NCBI GenBank assembly: GCA_037974665.1
Contig: CM075767.1
Coordinates: 89,306,644 to 89,370,643, forward strand
DNA length: 64,000 nucleotides
Direction of reading: 5' to 3'
Source of the DNA: Ehretia macrophylla
Lineage: Eukaryota > Streptophyta > Magnoliopsida > Boraginales > Ehretiaceae
Shown in pieces: positions 46,371 to 56,745 of this stretch. Under the pieces are notes generated by a model, which was not told the DNA's origin, made no database searches, and was given only the letters and a program-made list of their open reading frames with translations. Made by a program: the position numbers and the translations under genes. Each line of letters starts with the position of its first letter. Position 1 is the stretch's first letter.

Positions 46371-46927
46371 CTTTTCATTTTTTTTTCCTCCGGTTAGGGT
46401 TGCCAAGATACTTTATCCACCACATTTCTATTATCGAATCCCACGGCACCTTGGGCAAGACAACTTCGCTTCACGTGAAGGCTGGGCCCTCAAACCGAGG
46501 GCGTAGGGCTTGTGACAAGGTCTCTGTCGCTCCGGTGCCCATAGTTTTTTATCCGTAAGGAGTTACGCTGCGCACAGAATACCGTTGGAATGCTCTCTGA
46601 GAGCTCTACGACGGGGGCAGCTAGCTTGCTCACTGTGCCCTTTTTGGAGCCCAAAAGTGAAGGTTTTCATCAGTTTCGGGCCACTTTTCTTATTAAGCTC
46701 TGTTTTTCCGTCCGGGATCGTATGTCGTGAGCTATTAAAAGGATGACAACCTTACTCGCGGGACATTAGAGGGCCCTACAATGCGTCGATATCAAGTCTT
46801 GCGAGGATGCTGCGTTGTTGAAGCGGAAAGGTTGTTGTTAAGCCCATTGGGCCTTCTGAATGGGCTATCTATCTAGGCTGGGACTGTGAACCGTCACCAC
46901 AAAAAGGAATTCTACCCCCACCATGAC

Positions 46928-47047
46928 GGGTGTGATCATACCAGCAGTAATGCACCGGATCCCATCAGAACTCCGAAGTTAAGCGTGCTTGGGCGAGAGT
47001 AGTACTCGGATGGGTGACCCCTTGGGAAGTCCTCGTGTTACACCCCT
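46928..47047 (+). rRNA. 5S rRNA: 5S rRNA gene, copy 64 (compensated C6T/G113A type)
   Basis: Full length. Substitutions: C6T, C20G, A80C, C95T, G113A, C120T. GTTAGCGTTACC spacer follows. Next gene 678 bp. Confidence 0.95.
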
Positions 47048-47605
47048 CTTTTCAATTTTTTTTCCTCCGGTTAGCGTTACCAAGATAATTTATCCACCAC
47101 ATTTCTAATATCGAATCCCACGGCATGTTGGGCAAGACAACTGCGCTTCGCGTAGAGGCTGGGCCAACAAACCGACGGCGCGGGGTGTGTGACCAGGTCT
47201 CTATCGCTCCGGTGGCCATAACTTTTGATCCGCAAGAAGTTATGCGGCGCACAACATACCGCTGGAAAGCTCTCTAAGAGCTCTACGACTGGGGGCAGCT
47301 AGCTTGCTCGCTGTGCCCTTTTTGGAGCCCAAAATTGAACGTTTTCATTAGTTTCGGGCCACTTTTGTAATTAAGCTCTGTTTTTCCGTCCCGGATCGTA
47401 CGTCGTGAACTTTTAAAAGGACGACAACCTTACTTGCGGGACATTAGAGGGCCCTACAATGCGTAGATATCACGTCTTGCGAGGATGCTGCGTTGTTGAA
47501 GCGTTTGGGTTATTGTTATGCCCTTTGGGCCTTCTGAATGAGCCATCTCTCTAGGCTGGGACTGTGAACCGTCAACACAAAAAGGAATTCTACCCCCAAC
47601 ATGAC

Positions 47606-47725
47606 GGGTGTGATCATACCAGCACTAAAGCACTAGATCCCATCAGAACCCCGAAGTTAATCGTGCTTGGACGAGAGTAGTACTAGGACGGGTGACCCCC
47701 TGGGAAGTCCTCGTGTTGCACCCCC
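47606..47725 (+). rRNA. 5S rRNA: 5S rRNA gene, copy 65
   Basis: Full length. Substitutions: C6T, T24A, C29T, G30A, T45C, G56T, G66A, T84C. Next gene 677 bp. Confidence 0.94.
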
Positions 47726-48282
47726 CTTTTCAATTTTTTTGCCTCCGCTTAGGGTTGCCAAGATACTTTATCCACCCCATATCTATTATCGAAACCCACG
47801 GCACCTTGGGCAAGACAACTTCGCTTCACGAGGAGGCAGGGCCCGCAATCCGAGGGCGTAGGGCTTGTGACCAGGTCTCTATCGCTCCGGTGCCCATAAC
47901 TTTTGATCCGTAAGGAGTTACACGGCGTACAGCATACCGTTGGAAAGCTCTCCGAGAGCTCTACGACGAGGGCTGGAAGCTTGCTTGCTATGCCCTTTTT
48001 GGAGCCCAAAATCAAACATTATCATCAGTTTTGGGCCAATTTTCTTATTAAGCTCTGTTTTTTCGTCCCGGATCGTACGTCGTGAACTGTTAAAAGGACG
48101 AAAACCTTACTCGCGGGACATTAGAGGGCCCTAAAATCCGTCGATAACACGTCTTGTGAGGATGCTGCGTTGTTGAAGTGGATGGGTTGTTGTTAAGCCC
48201 TTTGGGCTTTCTGAATGGGCCATCTCTCTAGGCTGGGACTGTGAACCGTTAACACAAAAAGGAATTCTACCCCCAACATGAC

Positions 48283-48402
48283 GGGTGCGATCATACCACC
48301 ACTAAAGCACCGGATCCCATCAGAACTCCGAAGTTAAGCGAGCTTGGGCGAGAGTAGTACTAGGATGGGTGACCCCTTGGGAAGTCCTCGTGTTGCACCC
48401 AC
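48283..48402 (+). rRNA. 5S rRNA: 5S rRNA gene, copy 66
   Basis: Full length. Substitutions: G17C, T24A, T59A, C95T, C119A. Next gene 675 bp. Confidence 0.95.
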
Positions 48403-48957
48403 ATTTTCAATTTTTTTACCTCCGATTAGGGTTGCCAAGATACTTTATCCACCACATTTCGGTTATCGAATCCCATAGCACCTTGGGCAAGACAACTTCG
48501 CTTCACATGGAGGCTGGGCCTGCAAACCGAGGGCATAGGGCTTGTGACCAAGTCTCTGTCGCTCCGGTGCCCAAAACTTTTGATCCGTAAGGAGTTACGC
48601 GGTGTACAGCATACCGTTGCAAAACACTCTGAGAACTCTACGACGAAGGCAGCAGCTTGCTTGCTGTGCCCTTTTTGTAGCGCAAAATGGAACGTTTTCA
48701 TCAGTTTCGGGCCACTTATCATATTAAGCTCTGTTTTTCCGTCCCGAATCGTACGTCGTGAGCTGTTAAAAGGACGACAACCTCACTCGCATGACATTAG
48801 AGGGCCTTAAAATGCATCGATATCCCGTCTTGTGAGGATGCTGCGTTATTGAAGCGGATGGGTTGTTGTGAAGCCATTGGGCCTTCTGAATGGGCTATCT
48901 CTCTAGGCTGCGACTGTGAACCGTTAACACAAAAAGGAATTCTACCCCCAACATGAC

Positions 48958-49077
48958 GGGTGCGATCATACCAGCACTAATGCACAGGATCCAATTAGAA
49001 CTCCGAAGTTAAGAGTGCTTGGGCGAGAGTAGTACTAGGATGGGTGACCCCCTGGGAAGTCCAAGTGTTGCACCCCC
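48958..49077 (+). rRNA. 5S rRNA: 5S rRNA gene, copy 67
   Basis: Full length. Substitutions: C29A, C36A, C39T, C57A, T106A, C107A. Next gene 677 bp. Confidence 0.95.
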
Positions 49078-49634
49078 CTTTTCAATTGTTTTTCCTCCGG
49101 TTAGGCTTGCCAAGATACTTTATCCACCACATTTCTATTATCGAATCCCACGGCACCTTGGGCAAGACAATTTCGCTTCACGTCGAGGCTTGGCCCGCAA
49201 ACCGAGGGCGTTGGGCTTGTGACCAAGTCTCTGTCGCTCCGGTGCCCATAACTTTTGATCCGTAAGGAGTTACGCGGCGCAAAACATACCGTTGGAAAGC
49301 TCTCCGAGAGGTCAACGACAGGCGGAGCAAGCTTCCTCGCTGTGGCCTTTTTGGAGCCCAAAATCGAACGTTTTCATCAGTTTCGGGCCACTTTTCTTAT
49401 TATGCTCTGTTTTTTCGTCCCGGATCGTACGTCGTGAGCTGTTTAAAGGACGACATGCTTGCTCGCGGGACATTAGAGGGCCCTACAACGCGTCGATATC
49501 ACGTCTTACGAGGATGCTGCGTTGTTGAAGCGGATGAGTTGTTGTTAAGCCCATTGGTCCTTCTGAATGGGCCATCTCTCTAGGCTGGGACTGTGAACTG
49601 TTAACAAAAAAAGGAATTCTACCCATACCATTAT

Positions 49635-49753
49635 GGGTGCGATCATACCAGCACTAATGCACCGGATCCCATCAGAACTCCGAAGTTAAGCGTTCTTGGG
49701 CGAGATTGTACTTGGATGGGTGACACCCTAGGAAGTCCTCGTGTTGTACCGCC
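49635..49753 (+). rRNA. 5S rRNA: 5S rRNA gene, copy 68 (1-nt deletion)
   Basis: 119 nt. One base is lost within 71-80 (GAGATTGTACTTGG). Also G60T, C93A, G97A, C114T, C118G. The spacer after it is split by the solo LTR, so the next gene is 3,176 bp away (676 bp after removing LTR and target duplication). Confidence 0.92.
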
Positions 49754-49858
49754 CTTTTCAATTCTTTTTCCACCGGTTAGGGTTGCCAAGATACTTTATC
49801 CACCATATTTCTATTACCGAATCCCACGGCACCTTGGGCAAGACAACTTCATTTCACG

Positions 49859-49863
49859 TGGAG
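49859..49863. repeat. Target-site duplication, left (TGGAG)
   Basis: Five bases directly before the LTR. In uninterrupted units this spacer site reads CACGTGGAGGCTGGG once. Confidence 0.9.
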
Positions 49864-52358
49864 TGTGACACCCCGATCCCTCTCGAGACCGGGAGTTCTA
49901 TCAATCAAACTAATCACAACCCAAACCAAACCCGGGCAAAATTTTTAGGGAAAACGGACGGAGTCTCCCCTGTTTATAGGCGAAATGCAAAACCTGTAAT
50001 AGCATATAAATGGACCACCACCGTGTCCAACCATACAAAACTTCCTCAAGGCCATCCGAGCCTCGGTTCTCAACAATTTAAACTCAGCAAGTATACATAC
50101 ATTTCCAATTTAAAAACTAACCTATCTTTTCATTTTGACAAGTACATTCAATTTAGGCAATTAAACCATACAAAGCTACTGCATAAAATAAACTATCATG
50201 CCATTCTAATTCTTTTCCTTTGGACATTACAACCATGCATTGAAGTTAAGCTACATTAACTATATACATAATCTAATTTATCAAACCATTCCAACTACAT
50301 AGCTAGATTTATATTACATTTCTTTTAACAATAATTACATACAACATAAAAGCATACAACTTGACAACTTTGACAACTCAAGTTACATAGGCACTCAAGA
50401 CAACTCTTCAAGCACGGACTTTCACGAAATCACGAACTTTCCAGCTAACAGGGCATTTCCTGAAATGTGGTGGTGAGGAGTGAGTATACACAACACGTAT
50501 ACTCAGTGAGGGCGAGACATATATCGAATTGGAGAGAAAGAAGATCGTGCAATGCAAATAGGTACAGTTAAGCAATACAATCAATAAAAGGCATTCAATA
50601 TAAACAACAATACAATTAAACAACTAAAGAAAGCATTAACACAACCAATCAAAGCTATACCACACTTTGAAGGCTATGGTTCACTCGAGCGAGTAATGTA
50701 CCGATCACGATTCCGATGACTTTAACGATGACGCGCCGGCCCAAACCACCTTATAACACCAGTTTGGAATACCCCGGAAGTATCCATCAATCCTACGACC
50801 CAAATCTCCCTGGGAGGCAACCCAAGCGAGAAAGGGAATAGCAGTGGAGCTAGAGCAACCAACACTGGCAACCCAAGGCTACCCAGAGAGGCCCATCACT
50901 CACGCGCGAGACACTATGCAATGCAAGACTCGATACAAGGCGATAAACAAGCGATAAAGCCACACGTGAAAGAATAACAAAGTAGGTTACTCTCGCACGC
51001 AATAGCAGCAATTTGATAAGTAATTCAATCCAAAACAACTCAAACAAGTATTCCAAGTAATTCTAAACATTCTATAAGCATAAAGACAAGAAAACACACA
51101 AAAACACAAATCGGCCCCAACTATCAAAATGCTACCATTTCCAAACAAGCCAAGAGTTCTGGAAACCGACTTCGCCAACCCTCCTAGGTCACCATAAGGC
51201 ACGTCTAAAGACCCCGAAACCTTACTTTACCCTAGAACTCGCGCAAAGCCCCGATTTCCCCCTTTCTCGTTTGAACTACAACTATATCAACGAAACACCC
51301 AACCAACGCCATAATCGCACCAAAAGTGCTTCAATGGCCTCCCGAAGCAATGCCAACACGCAAAACGAGAAAATGCAAAAGTCGACCAAAACGACCCCAA
51401 CTTTCCCAAAGGCTTAATTCTCATTTTTTCCACTACACACCCCAAACAAACCACCCATTTTAGCATTCTAGCATACCAAGCACGTTTCTACATCAACGGA
51501 AAGCATAACAGCGCAATTTCAACGTTTCAAGGTTTTACTATTCATAAAACACTATTCATTTCACAATTTAATTTGCAATCACAACATTTAACCGCAGAAA
51601 ATGTTACAAAGCTATAAATACATGTTCTACAAATGCTAAGGAACATTCTAGAAGCATCAAATCGCTTTAAATAACGATCTACGGATAAATCTAAAAATTG
51701 ACAAAGTTAACATATACAACGTATAAATGCGCAAATAACATGCTTCCCTCACCTTAGACGCTCCTAGACGCTAGGAAAACCTCGTAGAGTGCCTCGGAAA
51801 CCACCCCGCACAAGCCCACGCGAAGAATCGAAGATTTGAAGTTGAGATTTTCTTTTTTTTTTCTCCTTCTTTTCCTCATGGTTTCAAGCCTTTTTCTCTC
51901 TGTTTTTTTCGTGCACATTCTGCTTATTTAAAAAAAAATGTCAAGAAGTCAAAGGTCAAAATTCGGTCAACCCGCTAAACCAAAACAGCTATGCGCGACC
52001 TCACAAAAACGGCCATAACTTCTTCTAGAAAACTCCAATTCACGAACGGTTTGAACCCTCATAAACTAGACTCATAGAGCTTTCCAACCATATATAATTT
52101 GCTACCTAACTCTTCCCCAATTGGTTCAGATTTAATTCCAAAGTTGACCCAAAATTTGACTAACTTAACATTGCATTTTTTTATTTCTAATCCCAAGTTT
52201 GCCTTTTATTAAACATTACAAAAATTCCCACCTTGTCCTAGTTGGTCAATGTAGATGAAAAGTCAACTAGTTTGGTCAAAGAAGGTGAAAGGTCAATAAA
52301 ATGCAATTTAAATGAACTTAAAATGCTATTGAATACATGCCAGGTTCGGGGTATCACA
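49864..52358 (-). mobile_element. Solo LTR of a long-LTR retrotransposon (probably Ty3/gypsy)
   Basis: A 2,495-bp non-array segment splits one 5S spacer. It starts TGTGACACCCCGA and ends TCGGGGTATCACA, so it has TG...CA termini and an extended imperfect inverted repeat. It is flanked by an exact 5-bp duplication TGGAG. There is no second LTR, primer-binding site, polypurine tract or gag-pol reading frame, so it is a solo LTR. The minus strand looks like the sense strand: a TATA-like TTTAAATAAG (51,923-51,932) precedes a purine-rich leader, then AAGGTGAGG, which resembles a splice donor. The GGGGAGACTCCGTCC stretch near the left end resembles 3' ends of Tekay/Del-type chromovirus LTRs. That family assignment is from memory of LTR style and is tentative. 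Short open frames inside show no recognisable domain. Confidence 0.86.
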
Positions 52359-52363
52359 TGGAG
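52359..52363. repeat. Target-site duplication, right (TGGAG)
   Basis: Exact copy of the left TGGAG directly after the LTR. The spacer then resumes as GCTGGGCCCGCAAAC, in register. Confidence 0.9.
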
Positions 52364-52810
52364 GCTGGGCCCGCAAACTGAGGGCGTAAGGCTTGTGACC
52401 AGGTCTCCGTCGCTCTGGTGCCCATAACTTTTGATCCGTAAGGAGTTACGCGGCGCACAGCATACCGTTGGAAAGCTCTCTAAGAGCTCTACGACGGGGG
52501 CAGCTTGCTTGCTTGCTATGCCCTTTTTGGAGCCCAAAATCAATCGTTTTCATCAGTTTTGTGCCACTTTTCTTATTAAGCTCTGTTTTTTCGTCCCGGA
52601 TCGTACGTCGTGAGCTGTTAAAAGGACGACAACCTTACTCGCGGGACATTAGAGGGCCCTACAATGCGTCGATGTCACATCTTGCGAGGATGCTGCGTTG
52701 TTGAAGCGGATGGGTTGTTGTTAAGCCCATTGGGCCTTCTGAATGGGCCATCTCTCTAGGATGGGACTATGAACCGTTAAGACAAAAAGGAATTCTACCC
52801 CCACCATGAC

Positions 52811-52930
52811 GGGTGCTATCATACCAGCACTATTGCACCGGATCCCATCAGAACTCCAAAGTTAAGCGTTCTTGAGCGAGAGTAGTACTAGGATAGGTGA
52901 CCTCCTAAGAAGTCCACGTGTTACACCCCC
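52811..52930 (+). rRNA. 5S rRNA: 5S rRNA gene, copy 69
   Basis: Full length. Substitutions: G7T, A23T, G48A, G60T, G65A, G85A, C93T, G97A, G98A, T106A, G113A. First gene after the LTR. G113A here lacks the matching C6T. Next gene 675 bp. Confidence 0.91.
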
Positions 52931-53485
52931 CTTTTCAATTTTTTTCCTCCGGTTAGGGTTGCCAAGATATTTTATCCACCACATTTCTATTATCGAATCC
53001 CACGGCATCTTGGGCAAGAGAACTTCGCTTCACGTGGAAGCTGGGCCCGCAAACCGAGGGCGTAGTGCTTATGACCAGGTCTCCGTCGCTCCGGTGCCCA
53101 TATCTTTTGATTTGTAAGGAGTTACGCGGCGAACAGCATACCGTTGGAAAGCTCTCCGAGAGCTCTACGACGGGGGCAGCAAGCTTCTCGTTGTGCCCTT
53201 TTTGGAGCCCAAAATCGAACGTTTTCATCAGTTTCGGGCCACTTTTCTTATTAAACTCTATTTTTTTGTCCCGGATCGTACGTCGTAAGATGTTAAAAGG
53301 ACGACAACCTTACTCGCGGGACATTAGAGGGCCCTACAATGCGTCAATATAACGTCTTGCGAGGATGCTACGTTGTTGAAACGGATGGGCTGTCGTTAAG
53401 CCCATTGGGCCTTCTAAATGGGCCATCTCTCCTGGCTGGGACTGTGAACCGTTAACACATAAAGGAATTGTGCCATCAACATGAT

Positions 53486-53605
53486 GGGTATGATCATACT
53501 AGCACTAATGCACTGGATCCTATCAGAACTCCGAAGTTAAGCGTGCTTGGGCGAGAGTAGTTCTAGGATGGGTGACCCCCTGGGTCCTCCTCGGGTTACA
53601 CCCCC
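53486..53605 (+). rRNA. 5S rRNA: 5S rRNA gene, copy 70
   Basis: Full length. Substitutions: G5A, C6T, C15T, C29T, C36T, A77T, A100T, A101C, G102C, T109G, G113A. Shares C15T/C29T/C36T/A77T/T109G and the TGTGCCATCAAC upstream stretch with copies 76 and 79. Next gene 676 bp. Confidence 0.91.
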
Positions 53606-54161
53606 ATTTTCAATTTTTTTTCCTTCGGTTAGGTTTGCCAATATACTTTATCCACCACATTTCTATTATCGAATCCCACAGCACCTTGGGCAAGACAAAT
53701 TCGCTTCACATGGAGGCTAGGCCCGCAAACCGAGGGCGTAGGGCTTGTGACCAAGTCTATGTCGCTCCGGTGCCCATAACTTTTGATCCGTAAGGAGTTA
53801 CGCGGCGCACAACATACCGTTGGAAAGCACTTTGAGAGCTCTACGACGGGGGCAGCTAGCTTGCTCGCTGTAGCCTTTTTTGAACCAAAATCGAACGTTT
53901 TCATTAGTTTCGGGCCACTTTTCTTATTAAGCTCTGTTTTTTCATCCCGGATCATACGTTGTGAGCTGTTAAAAGGACGACAACCCTACTCACAGGACAT
54001 TAGAGGGCCCTACAATGCGTCGATATCACGTCTTGCGAGGATGCTGCGTTGTTGAAGCGGATGGGTTCTTGTCAAGCCCATTGGGCCTTCTGAATGGGCT
54101 ATCTCTCTAGGCTGGGACTGTGAACCGTTAACACAAAAATGAATTCTACCCCCACCATGGC

Positions 54162-54281
54162 AGGTGCGATCATACCAGAACTAATACACCGGATCCCATC
54201 AGAACTCCGAAGTTAAGCGTGCTTGGGCGAGAGTAATACTAGGATGGGTGACCCCTTGGGAAGTCCTCGCGTTGCATCCCC
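54162..54281 (+). rRNA. 5S rRNA: 5S rRNA gene, copy 71
   Basis: Full length. Substitutions: G1A, C18A, G25A, G75A, C95T, T109C, C117T. Next gene 676 bp. Confidence 0.94.
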
Positions 54282-54837
54282 CTTTCCAATTTTTTTTCTT
54301 CCGGTTAGGGTTGCCAAGATACTTTATCCACCACATATCTATTATCGAATCCCACGGCACCTTCGGCAAGACTACTTCACTTCACGTGGAGGCTGGTCCC
54401 GCAAACCAAGGGCGTAGGGCTTGTGACCAAGTCTCTGTCGCTCCGGTGCTCATAACTTTTGATCCGTAAGTAGTTCCGCGGCGTACTGCATACCGTTGGA
54501 AAGCTCTCTGACAGCTCTACGACGTGGGCAGCTAGCTTGCTCGCTGTGCCCTTTTTGGAGCCAAAATTGAACATTTTAATCAGTTTCGAGCCACTTTTCT
54601 TATTAAGCTCTGTTTTTTCGTCCCGGATCGTACGTCGTAGGCTGTTAAAAGGACGACAACCTTACTCGCGGGACATTAGAGGGCCCTACAATGCGTCGAT
54701 ATCACGTCTTGCGAGGATGCTGCGTTGTTGAAGCGGATGGGTTATTGTTAAGCCCATTGGGCCTTCTGAATGGGCCATTTCTCTAGGCTGGGACTGTGAA
54801 CCATTAACACATAAAGGAATTGTGCCATCAACATCAC

Positions 54838-54956
54838 GGGTATGATCATACAAGCACTGAAGCACTGGATCCTATCTGAACACCGAAGTTAAGCGTGCTT
54901 GGGCGAGAATAGTACTAGGACAGGTTACCCCGTGGGTAGCCTTGGGTTGCACCCCC
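54838..54956 (+). rRNA. 5S rRNA: 5S rRNA gene, copy 72 (divergent, 1-nt deletion)
   Basis: 119 nt, identical to copy 73. Main changes: G5A, C6T, C15A, A22G, T24A, C29T, C36T, A40T, T45A, G72A, T84C, G85A, G89T, T109G and a one-base loss around 91-106. More than a dozen changes make function doubtful. Next gene 894 bp, with a truncated 5S end in between. Confidence 0.88.
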
Positions 54957-55135
54957 ATTTTCAATTTTTTTTCCTCCGTTTAGGGTTGCCAAGATACTTT
55001 ATCCACCACATTTCTATTATCGAATCCCATGGCACCTTGGGCAAGACAACTTCGCTTCATGTGGAGGCTGTGCCCGCAAACCGAAGGCGTAGGGCTTGTG
55101 ACCAGGTCTTCGTCGCTCTGGTGCCCATAACTTTT

Positions 55136-55173
55136 GACGGGTGACCCCGTGGGTAGCCTTGGGTTGCATCCCC
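55136..55173 (+). pseudogene. 5S rRNA: Truncated 5S rRNA gene, 3' end only (first)
   Basis: About 38 nt matching 5S positions 83-118 (GACGGGTGACCCCGTGGG onward, ending TTGCATCCCC), followed by the normal T-rich spacer start. It is joined on its left directly to spacer sequence ending CATAACTTTT, so the upstream two thirds of the gene are missing. The A box and intermediate element are gone, so it cannot be transcribed from its own promoter. Confidence 0.9.
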
Positions 55174-55731
55174 ATTTTCAATTTTTTTTTCCTCCGTTTA
55201 GGGTTGCCAACATGCTTTATCCGTCACATTTATAGCATCGAGTCCCACGGCATCTTGGGCAAGACAACTTCACTTCGCATAGAGGCTGGGCCCGCAAACC
55301 GAGGGCGTACGGCCTCTGACCAGGTCTTCGTCGCTCTAGTGCCCATAACTTTTTATCCGTAAGGAGTTATGCGGCGCACAGCATACCATTGGAAAGCTCT
55401 CTGAGAGCTCTACGACGAGGGCAGCTAGTTTGCTTGCTTTGCCCTTTTTGGAGCTCAAAATCGAATATTTTCATCAGTTTTGGGCCAGTTTTCATATTAA
55501 GCTCTGTTTTTCGATCCCCGATTGTACGTCGTGAGCTGTTAAAAGGACGACAACCTTACTCGCGGGACATTAGAGGGCCTTAAAATACATCGATATCACG
55601 TCCTGCGAGGATGCTGCGTTGTTGAAGCGGATGGGTTGTTGTTAAGCCCATTGGGCCTTCTGAATGGGCCATTTCTCTAGGCTGGGACTGTGAACCATTA
55701 ACACATAAAGGAATTGTGCCATCAACATCAC

Positions 55732-55850
55732 GGGTATGATCATACAAGCACTGAAGCACTGGATCCTATCTGAACACCGAAGTTAAGCGTGCTTGGGCGA
55801 GAATAGTACTAGGACAGGTTACCCCGTGGGTAGCCTTGGGTTGCACCCCC
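55732..55850 (+). rRNA. 5S rRNA: 5S rRNA gene, copy 73 (identical to copy 72)
   Basis: 119 nt, base-for-base the same as copy 72, which shows that the 894-bp unit was duplicated recently. Next gene 894 bp. Confidence 0.88.
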
Positions 55851-56029
55851 ATTTTCAATTTTTTTTCCTCCGTTTAGGGTTGCCAAGATACTTTATCCAC
55901 CATATTTCTATTATCGAATCCCATGGCACCTTGGGCAAGACAACTTCGCTTCATGTGGAGGCTGTGCCCGCAAACCGAAGGCGTAGGGCTTGTGACCAGG
56001 TCTTCGTCGCTCTGGTGCCCATAACTTTT

Positions 56030-56067
56030 GACGGGTGACCCCGTGGGTAGCCTTGGGTTGCATCCCC
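56030..56067 (+). pseudogene. 5S rRNA: Truncated 5S rRNA gene, 3' end only (second)
   Basis: Same 38-nt remnant and same left junction (CATAACTTTTGACGGG) as the one 894 bp upstream. The identical junction means one deletion event followed by duplication of the whole unit. Confidence 0.9.
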
Positions 56068-56625
56068 ATTTTCAATTTTTTTTTCCTCCGTTTAGGGTTA
56101 CCAAGATACTTTATCCATCACATTTCTATTATCTTATCCCATGGCACCTTGGGCAAGACAACTTCACTTCACATAGAGCCTGGGCCCGCAAACCGAGGGC
56201 GTGGGGCTTGTGACCAGGTTTTCGTCGCTCTAGTGCCCATAAGTTTTGATCCATAAGGAGTTACGCGGCGCACGGCATACCGTGGGAAAGCTCTCATAGA
56301 GCTCTACGACGGGGGCAGCTAGTTTGCTTGCTTTGCCCTTTTTGGAGCTCAAAATCGAATATTTTCATCAGTTTTGGGCCAGTTTTCATATTAAGCTCTG
56401 TTTTTCGATCCCCGATTGTACGTCGTGAGCTGTTAAAAGGACGACAACCTTACTCGCGGGACATTAGAGGGCCTTAAAATACATCGATATCACGTCTTGC
56501 GAGGATGCTGCGTTGTTGAAGTGGATGGGTTGTTGTTAAGCCCATTAGGCCTTCTGAATGGGCCATCTCTCTAGGCTGGGACTGTGAACCGTTAACACAA
56601 AAAGGAATTCTACCCCCACCATTAC

Positions 56626-56745
56626 AGGTGCGATCATACCAGCATTAATGCACTGGATCCCATCAGAACTCCGAAGTTAAGCGTTCTTGGGCGAGAGTAG
56701 TACTTGGATAGGTGAGCCCCTAGGAAGTCCTCGTGTTGTACCCCT
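56626..56745 (+). rRNA. 5S rRNA: 5S rRNA gene, copy 74
   Basis: Full length. Substitutions: G1A, C20T, C29T, G60T, A80T, G85A, C91G, G97A, C114T, C120T. Next gene 677 bp. Confidence 0.92.

Larger units (their letters stand above)
41513..48282 (+). repeat. Two-gene higher-order repeat (alternating subfamilies)
   Basis: Copies 56, 58, 60, 62 and 64 (C6T/G113A, spacer GTTAGCGTTACC) are spaced 1,352-1,355 bp apart. They alternate with copies 57, 61, 63 and 65 (T24A/C29T). Copy 59 is the exception in the alternating slot. Confidence 0.8.
1..49863 (+). repeat. 5S rDNA tandem array, left part (copies 1-68)
   Basis: Head-to-tail 5S units in one orientation. A short unit (675-680 bp) is a 120-nt gene plus a spacer of about 557 bp. 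A long unit (904-914 bp) has an extra 235-bp spacer module. The spacer has the same order everywhere: T-rich termination tract; a TTAGGGTT motif; a conserved block with an AGCTCTCnGAGAGCT-type palindrome; the module running from GCAGCTAGCTTGC to GCCCATTGGG; two TGGGCC motifs; then the upstream stretch AACACAAAAAGGAATTCTAC. I see no other gene in any spacer. Window bases 1-400 are the end of a long-type spacer whose gene lies outside the window. Confidence 0.97.
54838..55731 (+). repeat. 894-bp unit with truncated 5S, first copy
   Basis: Order: copy 72, 179 bp of spacer, 38-nt 5S remnant, full spacer. The first about 350 bp and the last part match the next unit almost exactly. The middle (about 55,190-55,450) has diverged. 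Confidence 0.85.
55732..56625 (+). repeat. 894-bp unit with truncated 5S, second copy
   Basis: Copy 73 with the same internal truncated 5S junction as the preceding unit. Confidence 0.85.

Noticed and set aside
1..49863. A CRISPR array or other short regularly spaced repeat.
   Set aside because: The repeated unit is 677-912 bp and contains a eukaryotic 5S rRNA gene. The intervals are themselves repeated, not unique.
49741..50259. A 172-codon open frame, the longest in the window.
   Set aside because: It begins inside a 5S gene and crosses the LTR insertion boundary at 49,864. It has no recognisable domain.
50408..51202. Three minus-strand open frames of 68-71 codons within the LTR.
   Set aside because: Short, hydrophobic or low-complexity, without gag or pol motifs. 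Expected by chance in an LTR of this length.
49864..52358. A DNA transposon with terminal inverted repeats.
   Set aside because: The inverted ends are imperfect and bounded by TG and CA, with a 5-bp target duplication, which fits an LTR. No transposase-like frame is present.
53611..53700. Possible additional partial 5S genes inside ordinary spacers, suggested by scattered GGGTGC- or GTGACC-like words.
   Set aside because: Apart from the two remnants at 55,136 and 56,030, I could not extend any such word into a recognisable 5S segment.
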